Part shown: positions 16,873-25,570 of the stretch, piece by piece
Numbering within the stretch: position 1 is the first letter of the stretch
How the letters are laid out: each line of letters begins with the position of its first letter
Assembly: GCA_947174505.1 (NCBI GenBank)
Contig: CAMWJF010000022.1
Location: forward strand, 1 to 58,860
Length of the DNA stretch: 58,860 nucleotides
Source of the DNA: an uncultured Lachnospiraceae bacterium
Lineage (GTDB): Bacteria; Bacillota; Clostridia; Lachnospirales; Lachnospiraceae
Direction: 5' to 3'
The notes under the pieces: model-generated
What the model was told of the DNA's origin: nothing
Database searches by the model: none
What the model saw: the letters and a program-made list of their open reading frames with translations, nothing else
Made by a program: the position numbers and the translations under genes

Positions 16873-18180
16873 TCACCATTTTCTGGTTCCTGTTCGTTCC
16901 TTCATCCGCTCCCCGAATATCTCCTCAAATGTGTTCACCGGAACCGCATGTTCTACTGCATTCAAAAAATCTTCGGTTATTTCCCGATAACGATTCTCAT
17001 CAATTTGAACCATGCCAAGCTCCTCATCCAGATAAACCCAATAGGACATATCCCACCAGATTTCCTCATCTTCTTTATGAGACTTATAATCAGCGTCCTC
17101 CATAAAGGAAACAATCCGCCTGACCTGTCCGTACGCATCCACGGTATCATACCGCAGCATGAGCTTATTTGCCAGCATACCGTTCTTGTAGTATAGCTGT
17201 CCTGAACCCAGCAAATGATAATAGGGCATTCTCTCATACCCAAAAAACAGTTCCACAATCTTCTCATCCGGCAGATATTTCAGGATATGCAGGCCATCCC
17301 CAATAATATCCATGACCAGTTCCGGCAAACCGTCCCCGTCAAAATCCATATAATAAAACCGGGTATTGTTTATCAGGTTCTCCAAAAATGCTTCATCTTC
17401 CATGAGAGCATCTCCCTGATAACACCAGTAATCTTTCAGATAAACGTATTCTTTTTCTGCGGTCCTTACTCTGGCCTGACCACTGACCGCACCGTAATAA
17501 GCATCCTTATATACCTGATCTGTCACCGCATCGTACTTTTCGGTATCAATGGGATCCTCTTTCACTCCAAAATCAATCTGCATACACTTTTCGCAGACCG
17601 CCTCTGCCGGATCCTGTAAAATTTCCGATAGGCCACAGGTCCGTTTGCTGCCATCCGCATACTGTATGAATAGCGTGGATCTTTTCCATGTAATTTTCTT
17701 ATAAGGCGCCGCACTCTGCCAGAACAGCCGCTTCACAATTCTTGTTTTCTCATCCAAAACCCAAAGATGCCCCTCATATCCCGTTGTCTTCTCCTTGTCC
17801 TCACTGTCATACTGTTTATTCTGGGCATAATACAGCGTGTACGCCTCATTAAGGTTTTCGACATAAATTGTTTTCTCCCAGACAGGATTATCCATATAAA
17901 ATTGATTAAAAACATCCTCATCACTACCATGCGTTGTATATTTTTCAAAATAGTAGGGAAAGTGAACCGTGTCGTACTCGCAATCCATCAACACCCGTTC
18001 TTCACCGTTGCAAAAACGTACAATGCGTATCGCAACCCCATCCTCTGTTTCCGTTCTGGAAAAAGTCTTTTTTTCCTCTACCGCTTCGGCTGTACACGCA
18101 ATTGCGCTTAAAATCACCAGACCAAATAAACAGACGCCTGCTCTCAGACATCTCAAAAGAAATGTGTCTTTATGTATCAT
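16873..18180 (-). CDS. Hypothetical exported protein
   Basis: About 435 residues from the ATG at 18180 (AGGGAAG upstream). The N terminus has a basic patch, a hydrophobic helix (CLRAGVCLFGLVILSAIA) and then CTAEA, so it is secreted or, with a weak lipobox, lipid-anchored. The segment RFYYMDFDGDGLPELVMDI carries an FG-GAP or dockerin-like Asp-rich calcium loop, seen in many Lachnospiraceae surface proteins. It has no recognised catalytic domain. It is preceded by a gene remnant and followed by the 108-residue gene. Confidence 0.6.
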   Translation of the reverse strand: MIHKDTFLLRCLRAGVCLFGLVILSAIACTAEAVEEKKTFSRTETEDGVAIRIVRFCNGEERVLMDCEYDTVHFPYYFEKYTTHGSDEDVFNQFYMDNPVWEKTIYVENLNEAYTLYYAQNKQYDSEDKEKTTGYEGHLWVLDEKTRIVKRLFWQSAAPYKKITWKRSTLFIQYADGSKRTCGLSEILQDPAEAVCEKCMQIDFGVKEDPIDTEKYDAVTDQVYKDAYYGAVSGQARVRTAEKEYVYLKDYWCYQGDALMEDEAFLENLINNTRFYYMDFDGDGLPELVMDIIGDGLHILKYLPDEKIVELFFGYERMPYYHLLGSGQLYYKNGMLANKLMLRYDTVDAYGQVRRIVSFMEDADYKSHKEDEEIWWDMSYWVYLDEELGMVQIDENRYREITEDFLNAVEHAVPVNTFEEIFGERMKERTGTRKW

Positions 18181-18224
18181 TAAGATCTTCCCTTGTATCA
18201 AGAAATTCATCTGCAAACCGAAAG

Positions 18225-18370
18225 TTAGATAGCAACCAGGCTTCCGCTATAAATTCTGGTATTCCATATTTTATCAAATTCTTCTTTGGAAATAATCGTT
18301 GCATAGAAGCCTTCTCCCCAGACCTTTGCGTTAGATTCATCAGCGGTTGGGATTGGACATACATTATCTC
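18225..18370 (-). pseudogene. Gene remnant (C-terminal fragment)
   Basis: One minus-strand frame, open from about 18370 to a TAA at 18225, reads like a genuine protein end (SNAKVWGEGFYATIISKE, then EFDKIWNTRIYSG) but has no start codon and is cut off by the terminator of the preceding gene. A second frame (18170-18364) gives a 64-residue ORF that is less protein-like. I interpret this as the decayed tail of a lost gene. Confidence 0.35.
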
Positions 18371-18406
18371 AAAAATGCCGCAACTCCTTGAAGTTACGGC
18401 ATTTTC
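18371..18406 (-). terminator. Rho-independent terminator after the GGGtGRT gene
   Basis: Near-perfect inverted repeat AAAATGCCG.AACT / AGTT.CGGCATTTT with five T at the 3' side on the minus strand, about 25 bases after the stop codon. Confidence 0.75.
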
Positions 18407-18428
18407 TACATTTTTCGTTATTTATTTT

Positions 18429-19439
18429 TTAGAACTTCCCAGCCTTCGCCGCCTCCTCGATGGAAACAGCAACAGCCACGGTAGCGCCTACCATCGGGTT
18501 GTTACCCATACCGATCAGACCCATCATCTCCACGTGAGCCGGAACGGAAGAAGAACCCGCGAACTGTGCATCGGAGTGCATACGTCCCAGCGTATCCGTG
18601 AAGCCATAGGATGCAGGACCAGCAGCCATGTTATCGGGATGCAGTGTACGGCCTGTGCCGCCGCCGGAAGCTACGGAGAAGTACTTCTTCCCTGCCTCTG
18701 TTCTCTCCTTCTTGTATGTACCTGCTACCGGGTGCTGGAATCTGGTGGGATTGGTGGAGTTACCGGTGATGGATACGTCCACGTTCTCCTTCCACATGAT
18801 TGCCACGCCCTCGGGTACGGAGTTTGCGCCGTAGCAGTTTACCTTGGAGCGAAGGCCGTCGGAGTAAGCGGTTCTCTCTACTTCCTTCACTTCGTTTGTA
18901 TAAGGATCGTACTCGGTCTCCACAAAGGTAAAGCCGTTGATTCTGGAAATGATCTTAGCCGCGTCTTTTCCGAGACCGTTCAGGATCACGCGAAGGGGTT
19001 TCTGACGAACCTTGTTCGCCTTCTCAGCGATACCGATTGCGCCCTCTGCAGCCGCAAAGGACTCGTGGCCAGCTAAGAATGCGAAGCAGTCGGTCTCCTC
19101 CTCAAGGAGCATCTTGCCGAGATTACCATGACCCAAACCTACCTTACGGGTATCAGCCACGGAACCGGGAATACAGAATGCCTGCAGACCCTCGCCGATT
19201 GCAGCCGCAGCGTCAGCCGCCTTCTTGCAACCCTTCTTGATTGCGATTGCCGCACCTACGGTATATGCCCAGCATGCGTTCTCAAAACAGATGGGCTGGA
19301 TTTTCTTCACCTGCTCGTATACATCCAGACCGGCGTCTTTTGTGATTTTATCGGCTTCTTCGATGGAAGAAATGCCATAGCTGCTCAATACGGAATTGAT
19401 TTTATCAATTCTTCTTTCATATGATTCAAATAAAGCCAT
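18429..19439 (-). CDS. GGGtGRT protein (conserved, function unknown)
   Basis: 336 residues, cytoplasmic, rich in Gly, Ala and Ser. It carries the defining ASGGGTGRTLHPDNMAAGP segment near residue 260 and other highly conserved runs (GLGHGNLGKMLLEEETDCFA, GNSTNPTRFQHPVAGTYKKE, MIGLIGMGNNPMVGATVAVA-like C terminus). It belongs to the uncharacterised GGGtGRT family of anaerobes, usually found beside a NifU-like scaffold gene, as here. An iron-sulfur or related cofactor function is suggested only by that neighbour. Ribosome site AGGAGGAGA. Four tandem hairpin repeats separate it from the upstream NifU-like gene. Confidence 0.9.
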   Translation of the reverse strand: MALFESYERRIDKINSVLSSYGISSIEEADKITKDAGLDVYEQVKKIQPICFENACWAYTVGAAIAIKKGCKKAADAAAAIGEGLQAFCIPGSVADTRKVGLGHGNLGKMLLEEETDCFAFLAGHESFAAAEGAIGIAEKANKVRQKPLRVILNGLGKDAAKIISRINGFTFVETEYDPYTNEVKEVERTAYSDGLRSKVNCYGANSVPEGVAIMWKENVDVSITGNSTNPTRFQHPVAGTYKKERTEAGKKYFSVASGGGTGRTLHPDNMAAGPASYGFTDTLGRMHSDAQFAGSSSVPAHVEMMGLIGMGNNPMVGATVAVAVSIEEAAKAGKF

Positions 19440-19482
19440 CTTATCTTCTCCTCCTGTTTATATTAAAGAGTATCTCTGATTT

Positions 19483-19725
19483 CCGAGCCTGCGAAGCAGC
19501 GCCCGTGAGGTTAATTCCGTACATTAATTAACCTCTTTCCCTCTGCCGAGCCTGCAAAGCAGCACTCGCGAGGTTAATTCCGCACATTATATTAACCTCT
19601 GTCCCTCTGCCGAGCCTGCAAAGCAGCACTCGCGAGGTTAATTCCGTACATTAATTAACCTCTTTCCCTCTGCCGAGCCTGCGAAGCAGTGCTCGCGAGG
19701 TTAATTCCGAAGGAATTTACCTCTG
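19483..19725 (-). repeat. Four tandem 53-64 bp hairpin repeats (family 1)
   Basis: Units at 19483-19545, 19546-19609, 19610-19672 and 19673-19725. Each contains CGAGCCTGC.AAGCAG...CTCG (first hairpin) and GAGGTTAAT...ATTAACCTC (second hairpin). The last unit ends at the base next to the TAA stop of the NifU-like gene and has a UUCG-type loop when read as minus-strand RNA. A fifth, diverged copy sits at 36503-36557 in the nrdD-nrdG gap. They fill nearly the whole 286-base gap between the NifU-like and GGGtGRT genes. Confidence 0.9.
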
Positions 19726-20418
19726 TTATTCGCATCTGGGATCAATGATCTTAACAGCGTCGTCCACACGGCCGTACTGACCGCAAGCCTTCTCATACGC
19801 TGTGTTCGGGTCGTCGCCCTTCTTGATGAAATCTGTCATCTTGCCGAGACTTACGAACTTATAGCCGATAATCTCATCGTTGGCATCCAAAGCGATCCCT
19901 GTCACATAACCCTCAGCCATTTCGAGATAACGGGGGCCTTTCTTGAGCGTGCCATACATCGTACCCACCTGGCTTCTTAAGCCCTTACCCAGATCCTCAA
20001 GACCTGCGCCTACCGGAAGACCGTCCTCGGAGAATGCAGACTGTGTACGACCGTACACGATCTGTAAGAACAGCTCTCTCATTGCCGTGTTGATAGCGTC
20101 ACACACCAGATCCGTGTTGAGCGCTTCCATAACCGTAAGACCCGGTAAAATCTCGGAAGCCATCGCCGCGGAGTGCGTCATACCGGAACATCCGATCGTC
20201 TCCACAAGCGCCTCCTGAATGATGCCCTCCTTTACGTTCAGGGTCAGCTTACAAGCGCCCTGCTGGGGAGCACACCAGCCTACGCCGTGTGTCAGGCCGG
20301 AAATATCCTTCACTTCCTTCGCCTGCACCCACTTCGCTTCCTCGGGGATAGGAGCACAGCCATGATGAACGCCCTGTGCCACTGTACACATTTCTTCCAC
20401 TTCTTTTGAATAGATCAT
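19726..20418 (-). CDS. NifU-like iron-sulfur cluster assembly scaffold protein
   Basis: 230 residues. The centre resembles the NifU/IscU N-terminal scaffold (ALVETIGCSGMTHSAAMASE, then LVCDAINTAMREL), but with extra Cys at the N terminus (HHGCAPIPEE, GWCAPQQGAC) and the end (DPRCE). It is longer than a typical IscU of about 130 residues. It probably binds an Fe-S cluster, though not necessarily as a general scaffold. It is paired with the GGGtGRT gene, as seen across anaerobic Firmicutes. Ribosome site AAAGGAG precedes the ATG at 20418. The stop codon abuts a tandem repeat array. Confidence 0.85.
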   Translation of the reverse strand: MIYSKEVEEMCTVAQGVHHGCAPIPEEAKWVQAKEVKDISGLTHGVGWCAPQQGACKLTLNVKEGIIQEALVETIGCSGMTHSAAMASEILPGLTVMEALNTDLVCDAINTAMRELFLQIVYGRTQSAFSEDGLPVGAGLEDLGKGLRSQVGTMYGTLKKGPRYLEMAEGYVTGIALDANDEIIGYKFVSLGKMTDFIKKGDDPNTAYEKACGQYGRVDDAVKIIDPRCE

Positions 20419-20561
20419 GTGATAACTCCTTTCGATTATGTATTAATTATTTGATAACAGGCCAAAACACCTGTCATAACCGCCGTTTCCATTGTCTCAC
20501 ATCAGAGGAAAAAAATCCAGATGTTTGTCATTTTTTTCTTACATATTCCTGTACTGAACGG

Positions 20562-22760
20562 TCAGCCCATAAAGTACTCCGATATATCAAAGCTGTTCAG
20601 GAGGGCAAGGCCGTTTTCTTCCCTGCATTCCAGCCAGCTCGCGCTACATCTGGTCCAGCTGCGCAGCGAATAGTTAAACAGTTCCTCCGTGCAGCGGCAG
20701 TGCGGATCATTCTTGTCCAGATTACGCAGGATACAGTTCTCGCAGGGTGTATCCCTGTTCTGCAGTGCCTTATAACAGATATCGCCGATCTTTACGTCGG
20801 GCGACTCCACCAGCACCTTTTTGTTGATAAAGCTGATCTCGTAATTATCCGGGTTCACCACATAGACGAAGCTGTCCATATTGTCAAAGATAGCGACCTG
20901 CGCCACAAAATTCTGCAGTCTGTCCATCAGACCGATCTGAAGAATATGCGCTTCCATCAGACGGAACAGGGAGCGGACTTCCTCCATCTCGCTCTTCGAC
21001 AGCTCCATCTGCACATCCTCGTGGTTCTCAAAAACAATGGCACCCTGGAATTCTCCCTGCGAGGTCAGCGGATAGTACAGCATACTCTTTATGCCCTCCG
21101 CCCGGAAATACTCGCGCATCTCCTCCGCCGTCAGGTCATAATCGTGAATCATGGCCACGCCCGGGAAGAAAGAATAGAGAATCTCATTCACCATCCGTTT
21201 CAGCTCGTAATGCTCATCCGCCTCTTTTCCCGTTGCGTACGTCTTCACCGTAAACTGTATGGTACGGGAAATCGGCAGCGAATCATTTCCGCAGATATAA
21301 CCTCTGTGGAACTGGTATTTCGCCGTCATCAGCTCTATAGAGGATCTCAAAGCGGACTCCAGCACCCTGTCCTCAAACAGAATCTGCATCACCTGATCCT
21401 CGATATTCCTGTCATAGTCCAGCGTCTTTGTCATATCATAGCCGACTTTTCTGTTGGCATGATAAACGGTAGTAGTAGCGGCATGATAAACACGGTAGCC
21501 GTCCTTGCCGTTCGCCTTGACCGTATATACGGCTCTGTCCGCCTTTTCAAAAAGCTCTTCGTAAGTTTTACCGTGGTAGGGATAAACCGCCACGCCCACG
21601 CTGCAGGTCACGTGAATCGGCTGTCCCTCAAAGTCAAGGTCATATCGGACACTCTTTACAATATTGTCCGCCAGTTCGTCGGCATCCGAAATCGTGGACA
21701 TGCTTCTCATGAAAACCATAAATTCGTCGCCGCCGATACGTCCGATGACATCGCCGCCCTTGAACATTTCTCTTAGAATACCAGCCGTTTTCTCCAGAAG
21801 CTGATCGCCGTTGGCATGACCGAGCAGATCGTTTGCCTCCTTGAAATTATCCAGATCGATGATCATCAATGCGCTCAGCGCATTTTCATTGCTGTCCTCG
21901 ATGGCATTGCGAATCAGCTGCTCCGTCGCCCCCTGATTGTAAATGCCCGTCAACGCATCCTTCTCTGCCCGGAGCAGAAGTTCCATCTCCTTCAGCTTCC
22001 TGTCATTGATATTAATCATACGGCCCACAATACGGGTCACATAGCCCTCCGGGCCCAAAAGAGACGTCAGATTTGCCTGATACCACGTATAGTCTTCATC
22101 AAACCGCTTAATCCGAAATTCAATGGTATCATGTTTCGGAGATTTTAACAGGCTTTCCAATACCGCCTTGTAGTAAGCCACATCCTCCTTGTAGATCGTC
22201 GAGGCATCAAATCTCTGCATATATCTGCCATGTATCTCATCCTTGGCCATGCCATACTCGTCACTGGAACGAATCGTCATAACATCCGTCCTGGCATTAT
22301 AATCGATGATCTTCTCCCCCTCGGCCTCGGACAGAATATGCAGGCGCTCCGCCTGTCTTTGCAGCTCCTCCTCCACATTCTTCCTTTCCGTCACATCCTC
22401 AATGATGGCAACGATGGTATATTTTTTCCCTTCTCTCGCATACAGGTTTCCCCTGACATGAAGCCAGCGCAGGCCGCCGCTTCCCGTCACAGTACGAAAT
22501 TCGGTGTTAACCACGCCGTCATCCTTCAGCACGTCCCTGATGGCCTGTCGGTAGGTCGGAATATCCTCCGGTATGATACTGAGCTCCACCTTCTCCAGAT
22601 ATTTCATCCCCTGTACCCGATTATAACCGAGCATACGGAAAAATCCTTCATTGATAAAAATGGGAACCAAATCCCCATCCTCATACTCAAAGAAACAGAT
22701 TCCGGTTATCACATTGTCGATCATGGAGTTAAAGTTTTCAACATTTAATTCAATCGCCAT
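20562..22760 (-). CDS. Diguanylate cyclase with PAS domains
   Basis: 732 residues, no membrane segment. Two PAS domains (about 8-130 and 140-265, the first ending in TIVAIIEDVTERKNVEEELQ) precede a GGDEF domain (about 270-430) with the intact active site RIGGDEF, so it should make c-di-GMP from GTP. No RxxD inhibitory site is evident. A GAF-like region (about 460-620) and a final PAS-like segment with a Cys cluster (GDICYKALQNRDTPCENCIL) follow; the cysteines could bind metal or heme or sense redox state. It is the downstream-most gene of the topB cluster. Confidence 0.88.
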   Translation of the reverse strand: MAIELNVENFNSMIDNVITGICFFEYEDGDLVPIFINEGFFRMLGYNRVQGMKYLEKVELSIIPEDIPTYRQAIRDVLKDDGVVNTEFRTVTGSGGLRWLHVRGNLYAREGKKYTIVAIIEDVTERKNVEEELQRQAERLHILSEAEGEKIIDYNARTDVMTIRSSDEYGMAKDEIHGRYMQRFDASTIYKEDVAYYKAVLESLLKSPKHDTIEFRIKRFDEDYTWYQANLTSLLGPEGYVTRIVGRMININDRKLKEMELLLRAEKDALTGIYNQGATEQLIRNAIEDSNENALSALMIIDLDNFKEANDLLGHANGDQLLEKTAGILREMFKGGDVIGRIGGDEFMVFMRSMSTISDADELADNIVKSVRYDLDFEGQPIHVTCSVGVAVYPYHGKTYEELFEKADRAVYTVKANGKDGYRVYHAATTTVYHANRKVGYDMTKTLDYDRNIEDQVMQILFEDRVLESALRSSIELMTAKYQFHRGYICGNDSLPISRTIQFTVKTYATGKEADEHYELKRMVNEILYSFFPGVAMIHDYDLTAEEMREYFRAEGIKSMLYYPLTSQGEFQGAIVFENHEDVQMELSKSEMEEVRSLFRLMEAHILQIGLMDRLQNFVAQVAIFDNMDSFVYVVNPDNYEISFINKKVLVESPDVKIGDICYKALQNRDTPCENCILRNLDKNDPHCRCTEELFNYSLRSWTRCSASWLECREENGLALLNSFDISEYFMG

Positions 22761-22817
22761 ACGCCCATCCCCAACACTCTTTTCTCTGCCCGTCTTGCCG
22801 CCGTTTCCGATACATGC

Positions 22818-23495
22818 CTACTGCCGTTTCCCGACCGTCTCGCCCTGTCGTTTGTAAATGCTGTCCGCGGGAATCAGTCCTCTCACCATGGAGGTCGGAT
22901 AAATATTGGTATTTTTACCGATCACCGTGCCGGGATTTAAAACGGAATTACATCCCACTTCCACCTGGTCTCCCAGCATGGCGCCGAATTTCTTCAGTCC
23001 TGTCTCGAAAGTCTCCTCTCCGGCCTTCACCACCACCAGCGTCTTATCGCTCTTCACGTTGGAGGTAATGGAACCCGCTCCCATATGCGCCTTATAACCC
23101 AAAATGCTGTCGCCCACATAATTGTAATGGGGCACCTGCACCTTATTAAAAAGAATCACGTTCTTAAGCTCGGTGGAATTGCCAACAACCGCGCCTTTTC
23201 CCACGATCGCACTGCCCCTGATAAACGCACAGTGGCGGATCTCCGCCTCCTCGTCGATAATGGCAGGGCCGCCAATATAGGCGCTTGGGAACACTTTCGC
23301 GTTTCTTGCAACCCATATATTGCCTTCTCTTCGCTCGTACTTCTCCTCCGGGAGCGTCTCCCCAAGGGAAATGATAAAATCCTTAATCTTAGGAAGCGCC
23401 TCCCAGGGATAGGTAAGCCCCGTGAACACTTCCTTTGCGATTGTCTCCTCCAACGTATAGAGGGCGGCAATCGTGGTATCCTGCAATCCAATCAT
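22818..23495 (-). CDS. Left-handed beta-helix acyltransferase/nucleotidyltransferase-like protein
   Basis: 225 residues dominated by hexapeptide repeats (VFPSAYIGGPAIIDEEAEIR, AIVGKGAVVGNSTELKN, TVIGKNTNIYPTSMVRG) that form a left-handed beta-helix, as in the C-terminal half of GlmU or in sugar O- and N-acyltransferases. The N-terminal 60 residues are helical and carry no nucleotidyltransferase signature. It resembles the standalone UDP-N-acetylglucosamine pyrophosphorylase-like proteins of Firmicutes. Substrate unknown. It starts five bases after the topB stop region and is part of that operon. Confidence 0.8.
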   Translation of the reverse strand: MIGLQDTTIAALYTLEETIAKEVFTGLTYPWEALPKIKDFIISLGETLPEEKYERREGNIWVARNAKVFPSAYIGGPAIIDEEAEIRHCAFIRGSAIVGKGAVVGNSTELKNVILFNKVQVPHYNYVGDSILGYKAHMGAGSITSNVKSDKTLVVVKAGEETFETGLKKFGAMLGDQVEVGCNSVLNPGTVIGKNTNIYPTSMVRGLIPADSIYKRQGETVGKRQ

Positions 23496-23500
23496 ACTGT

Positions 23501-25534
23501 TTACCTCTTCTCCTTTTTTACACCTTTATAAAACTGGGACGCATATTGGAATCTATGAAAAAGCGCGCCCTGATTCGTCATCTGTTTCACGATATTCGTC
23601 CTTCTGGTAACGAAATCGTCCAGCTTCCCCATGTACTCCTCCTCCGTAATCTCCCCGGAGGCCACCAGCGTCAGCCCTTTCTCCCAGCTTGCCGTCAGTC
23701 TGGGGTCCAAAAGCGGCTTCACCGAGCCTGCGACCACCTCATAAATCATCTCCCCCAAAAGCGTGGGCGTGATGATCTGCGTCTTTTTATTCAAATCCAG
23801 GTATTTGATATGTACCAGTTTTTTTAAAATTTCCGCCCTAGTGGCGGAAGTGCCGATCCCGCTTCCCTTGATCTGCGCCCGTAGCTCCTCGTCCTCGATA
23901 AACTGTCCTGCATTTTCCATCGTCAGGATCATGGTTCCCGAATTGTAGCGCTTGGGCGGGGACGTCTCCCCCTCCTTCTTTTCCAGCGCTTTCTTCTCAA
24001 GCGGCACACCTTTTTTCAGAGCGCCGAGCGCTTCCATAAACGATACGTCGACGGAACTGTCCTGCTCCTCATCGGCACTCTCTCTTTCAGTATACTCCTC
24101 TGACTTCTTTCTTGCAAAAGAATTTTGCGCAACTTCGAGATAACCCTGCTCCGCCTGCACTTTGAAGCCGGAAACGAAGGTCTCTCCCTTGCATTTCGCC
24201 GTCAGGGTAATCTTCTGATAGACCGCCGCCGGATAAAAAATACTCAAAAACCGCCTGACTATAATCTCATAGACCTTCGCCGAGGTGGGATGCAAACCGT
24301 TCAAAGCCGCCAGACCCTGCCCTGTGGGAATAATCGCGTAGTGGTCCGTGATCTGCTTATCGTTCACATATCTGGTTTTCGCAATGCCCTTGAAACGCTC
24401 CTCCTTCAGGATCTTTTCCGCAAAAGCCGCTGTAGGCGGAAAGCTCTGCAGCCCCCTGATGTTTTTCCCGATCTCCTTCGCCACCGCCGTGGAGAGGACT
24501 CTGGCGTCCGTTCTGGGATAAGTGGTCAATTTTTTCTCATAAAGCTCCTGCGCGATCCTGAGCGTCTCATCCGGACTGATCTTAAAAAGCTTAGCGCAGT
24601 CGTTCTGCAGTTCTGCCAGATTGTACAGAAGCGGCGGATTCTTCGTCTCTTTCTTCCGCTCGATTTTTTCCACCAGGGGTTTCTCCTCCGGCTCCTCCTG
24701 CAGGAAAGCAATAAAATCTTCCGCGTCCTTTTCCTCTAAAAAACCGTTGTCCTTATAGATTTTCGGGGACTGGTAAAACTTCGAGCCCTCCACGGCTTTC
24801 CACTCCAGAGAACATTCATGTCCCGCGATATCCGCCTTCATCAGTATGCGGTAAAAGGGAATTTTTACAAACTCCCGAATCTCACGCTCCCTGTTCACCA
24901 CCATGCCAAGTACACAGGTCATTACCCGGCCCACGGAAACCACTGCCTTGTCTGTATTCAAATAATTTTTGATCGAATAGCTGTATTTTAAAGTGAGGGC
25001 GCGGGAAAAGTTAATCCCCATAAGGTAATCCTCCTTCGCCCGCAGATATGCCGCGTGGGAAAGATTATCATAAGCCGAGAGATCCTTGGCCTCCCGAATA
25101 CCCCGCAGGATCTCCTCCTCTGTCTGGGAATCGATCCATACCCGCTTCCTGTCTTTTCCCGAAACGCCCGCCTGCTGTTCCACCAGACGGTAGATGTATT
25201 CGCCCTCCCGCCCGGAGTCGGTGCAGACATAGATCGTCTCCACATCCTCCCTGTTCAAAAGCCCGCTCACAATGCCGAACTGCTTTTTCACGCCGTCTAT
25301 TACCTCATACTTGAACTCCTTCGGAATAAAAGGGATCGTCTCCAGCGACCATCTTTTATACTTTTCATCGTAAGCCTCCGGGTAACTCATGGTTACGAGA
25401 TGTCCCACACACCAGGTCACGACCGCCTCCTCGGACTCCATATAGCCGTCGCGGTTTTTCATATTATATTTTAACGCTTTTGCAAATTCTCGCGCCACGC
25501 TGGGCTTCTCTGCAATAAACAAACTTTTTCCCAT
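23501..25534 (-). CDS. topB: DNA topoisomerase III
   Basis: 677 residues. The Toprim domain (FIAEKPSVAREFA at 6-18 and CTDSGREGE at 104-112) and the catalytic tyrosine (Y339 in LTTYPRTDARV) define a type IA topoisomerase, and the length and the GSGIGTSATRAEILKKL motif fit TopB. It relaxes negative supercoils and decatenates DNA through single-strand passage. The C-terminal zinc fingers of TopA are absent. There is no conjugation gene nearby, so this looks like the chromosomal copy. It is preceded by an AAA ATPase gene. Confidence 0.95.
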   Translation of the reverse strand: MGKSLFIAEKPSVAREFAKALKYNMKNRDGYMESEEAVVTWCVGHLVTMSYPEAYDEKYKRWSLETIPFIPKEFKYEVIDGVKKQFGIVSGLLNREDVETIYVCTDSGREGEYIYRLVEQQAGVSGKDRKRVWIDSQTEEEILRGIREAKDLSAYDNLSHAAYLRAKEDYLMGINFSRALTLKYSYSIKNYLNTDKAVVSVGRVMTCVLGMVVNREREIREFVKIPFYRILMKADIAGHECSLEWKAVEGSKFYQSPKIYKDNGFLEEKDAEDFIAFLQEEPEEKPLVEKIERKKETKNPPLLYNLAELQNDCAKLFKISPDETLRIAQELYEKKLTTYPRTDARVLSTAVAKEIGKNIRGLQSFPPTAAFAEKILKEERFKGIAKTRYVNDKQITDHYAIIPTGQGLAALNGLHPTSAKVYEIIVRRFLSIFYPAAVYQKITLTAKCKGETFVSGFKVQAEQGYLEVAQNSFARKKSEEYTERESADEEQDSSVDVSFMEALGALKKGVPLEKKALEKKEGETSPPKRYNSGTMILTMENAGQFIEDEELRAQIKGSGIGTSATRAEILKKLVHIKYLDLNKKTQIITPTLLGEMIYEVVAGSVKPLLDPRLTASWEKGLTLVASGEITEEEYMGKLDDFVTRRTNIVKQMTNQGALFHRFQYASQFYKGVKKEKR

Positions 25535-25570
25535 GCTTCTTTTCTCACTAACCTACATGATTTCACTCGT

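Noticed and set aside
18170..18364. 64-residue ORF before the hypothetical exported protein
   Set aside because: An adjacent frame of the same stretch reads as the tail of a decayed protein and is more protein-like; there is no ribosome site for the 64-residue frame.
19483..19725. Possible CRISPR array
   Set aside because: The units are contiguous with no unique spacers, and each unit holds two palindromes. No cas gene is present.
20376..21776. Long 466-residue plus-strand ORF
   Set aside because: Entirely opposite the GGDEF-protein gene, in a frame that lacks recognisable domains and a ribosome site; a shadow ORF.
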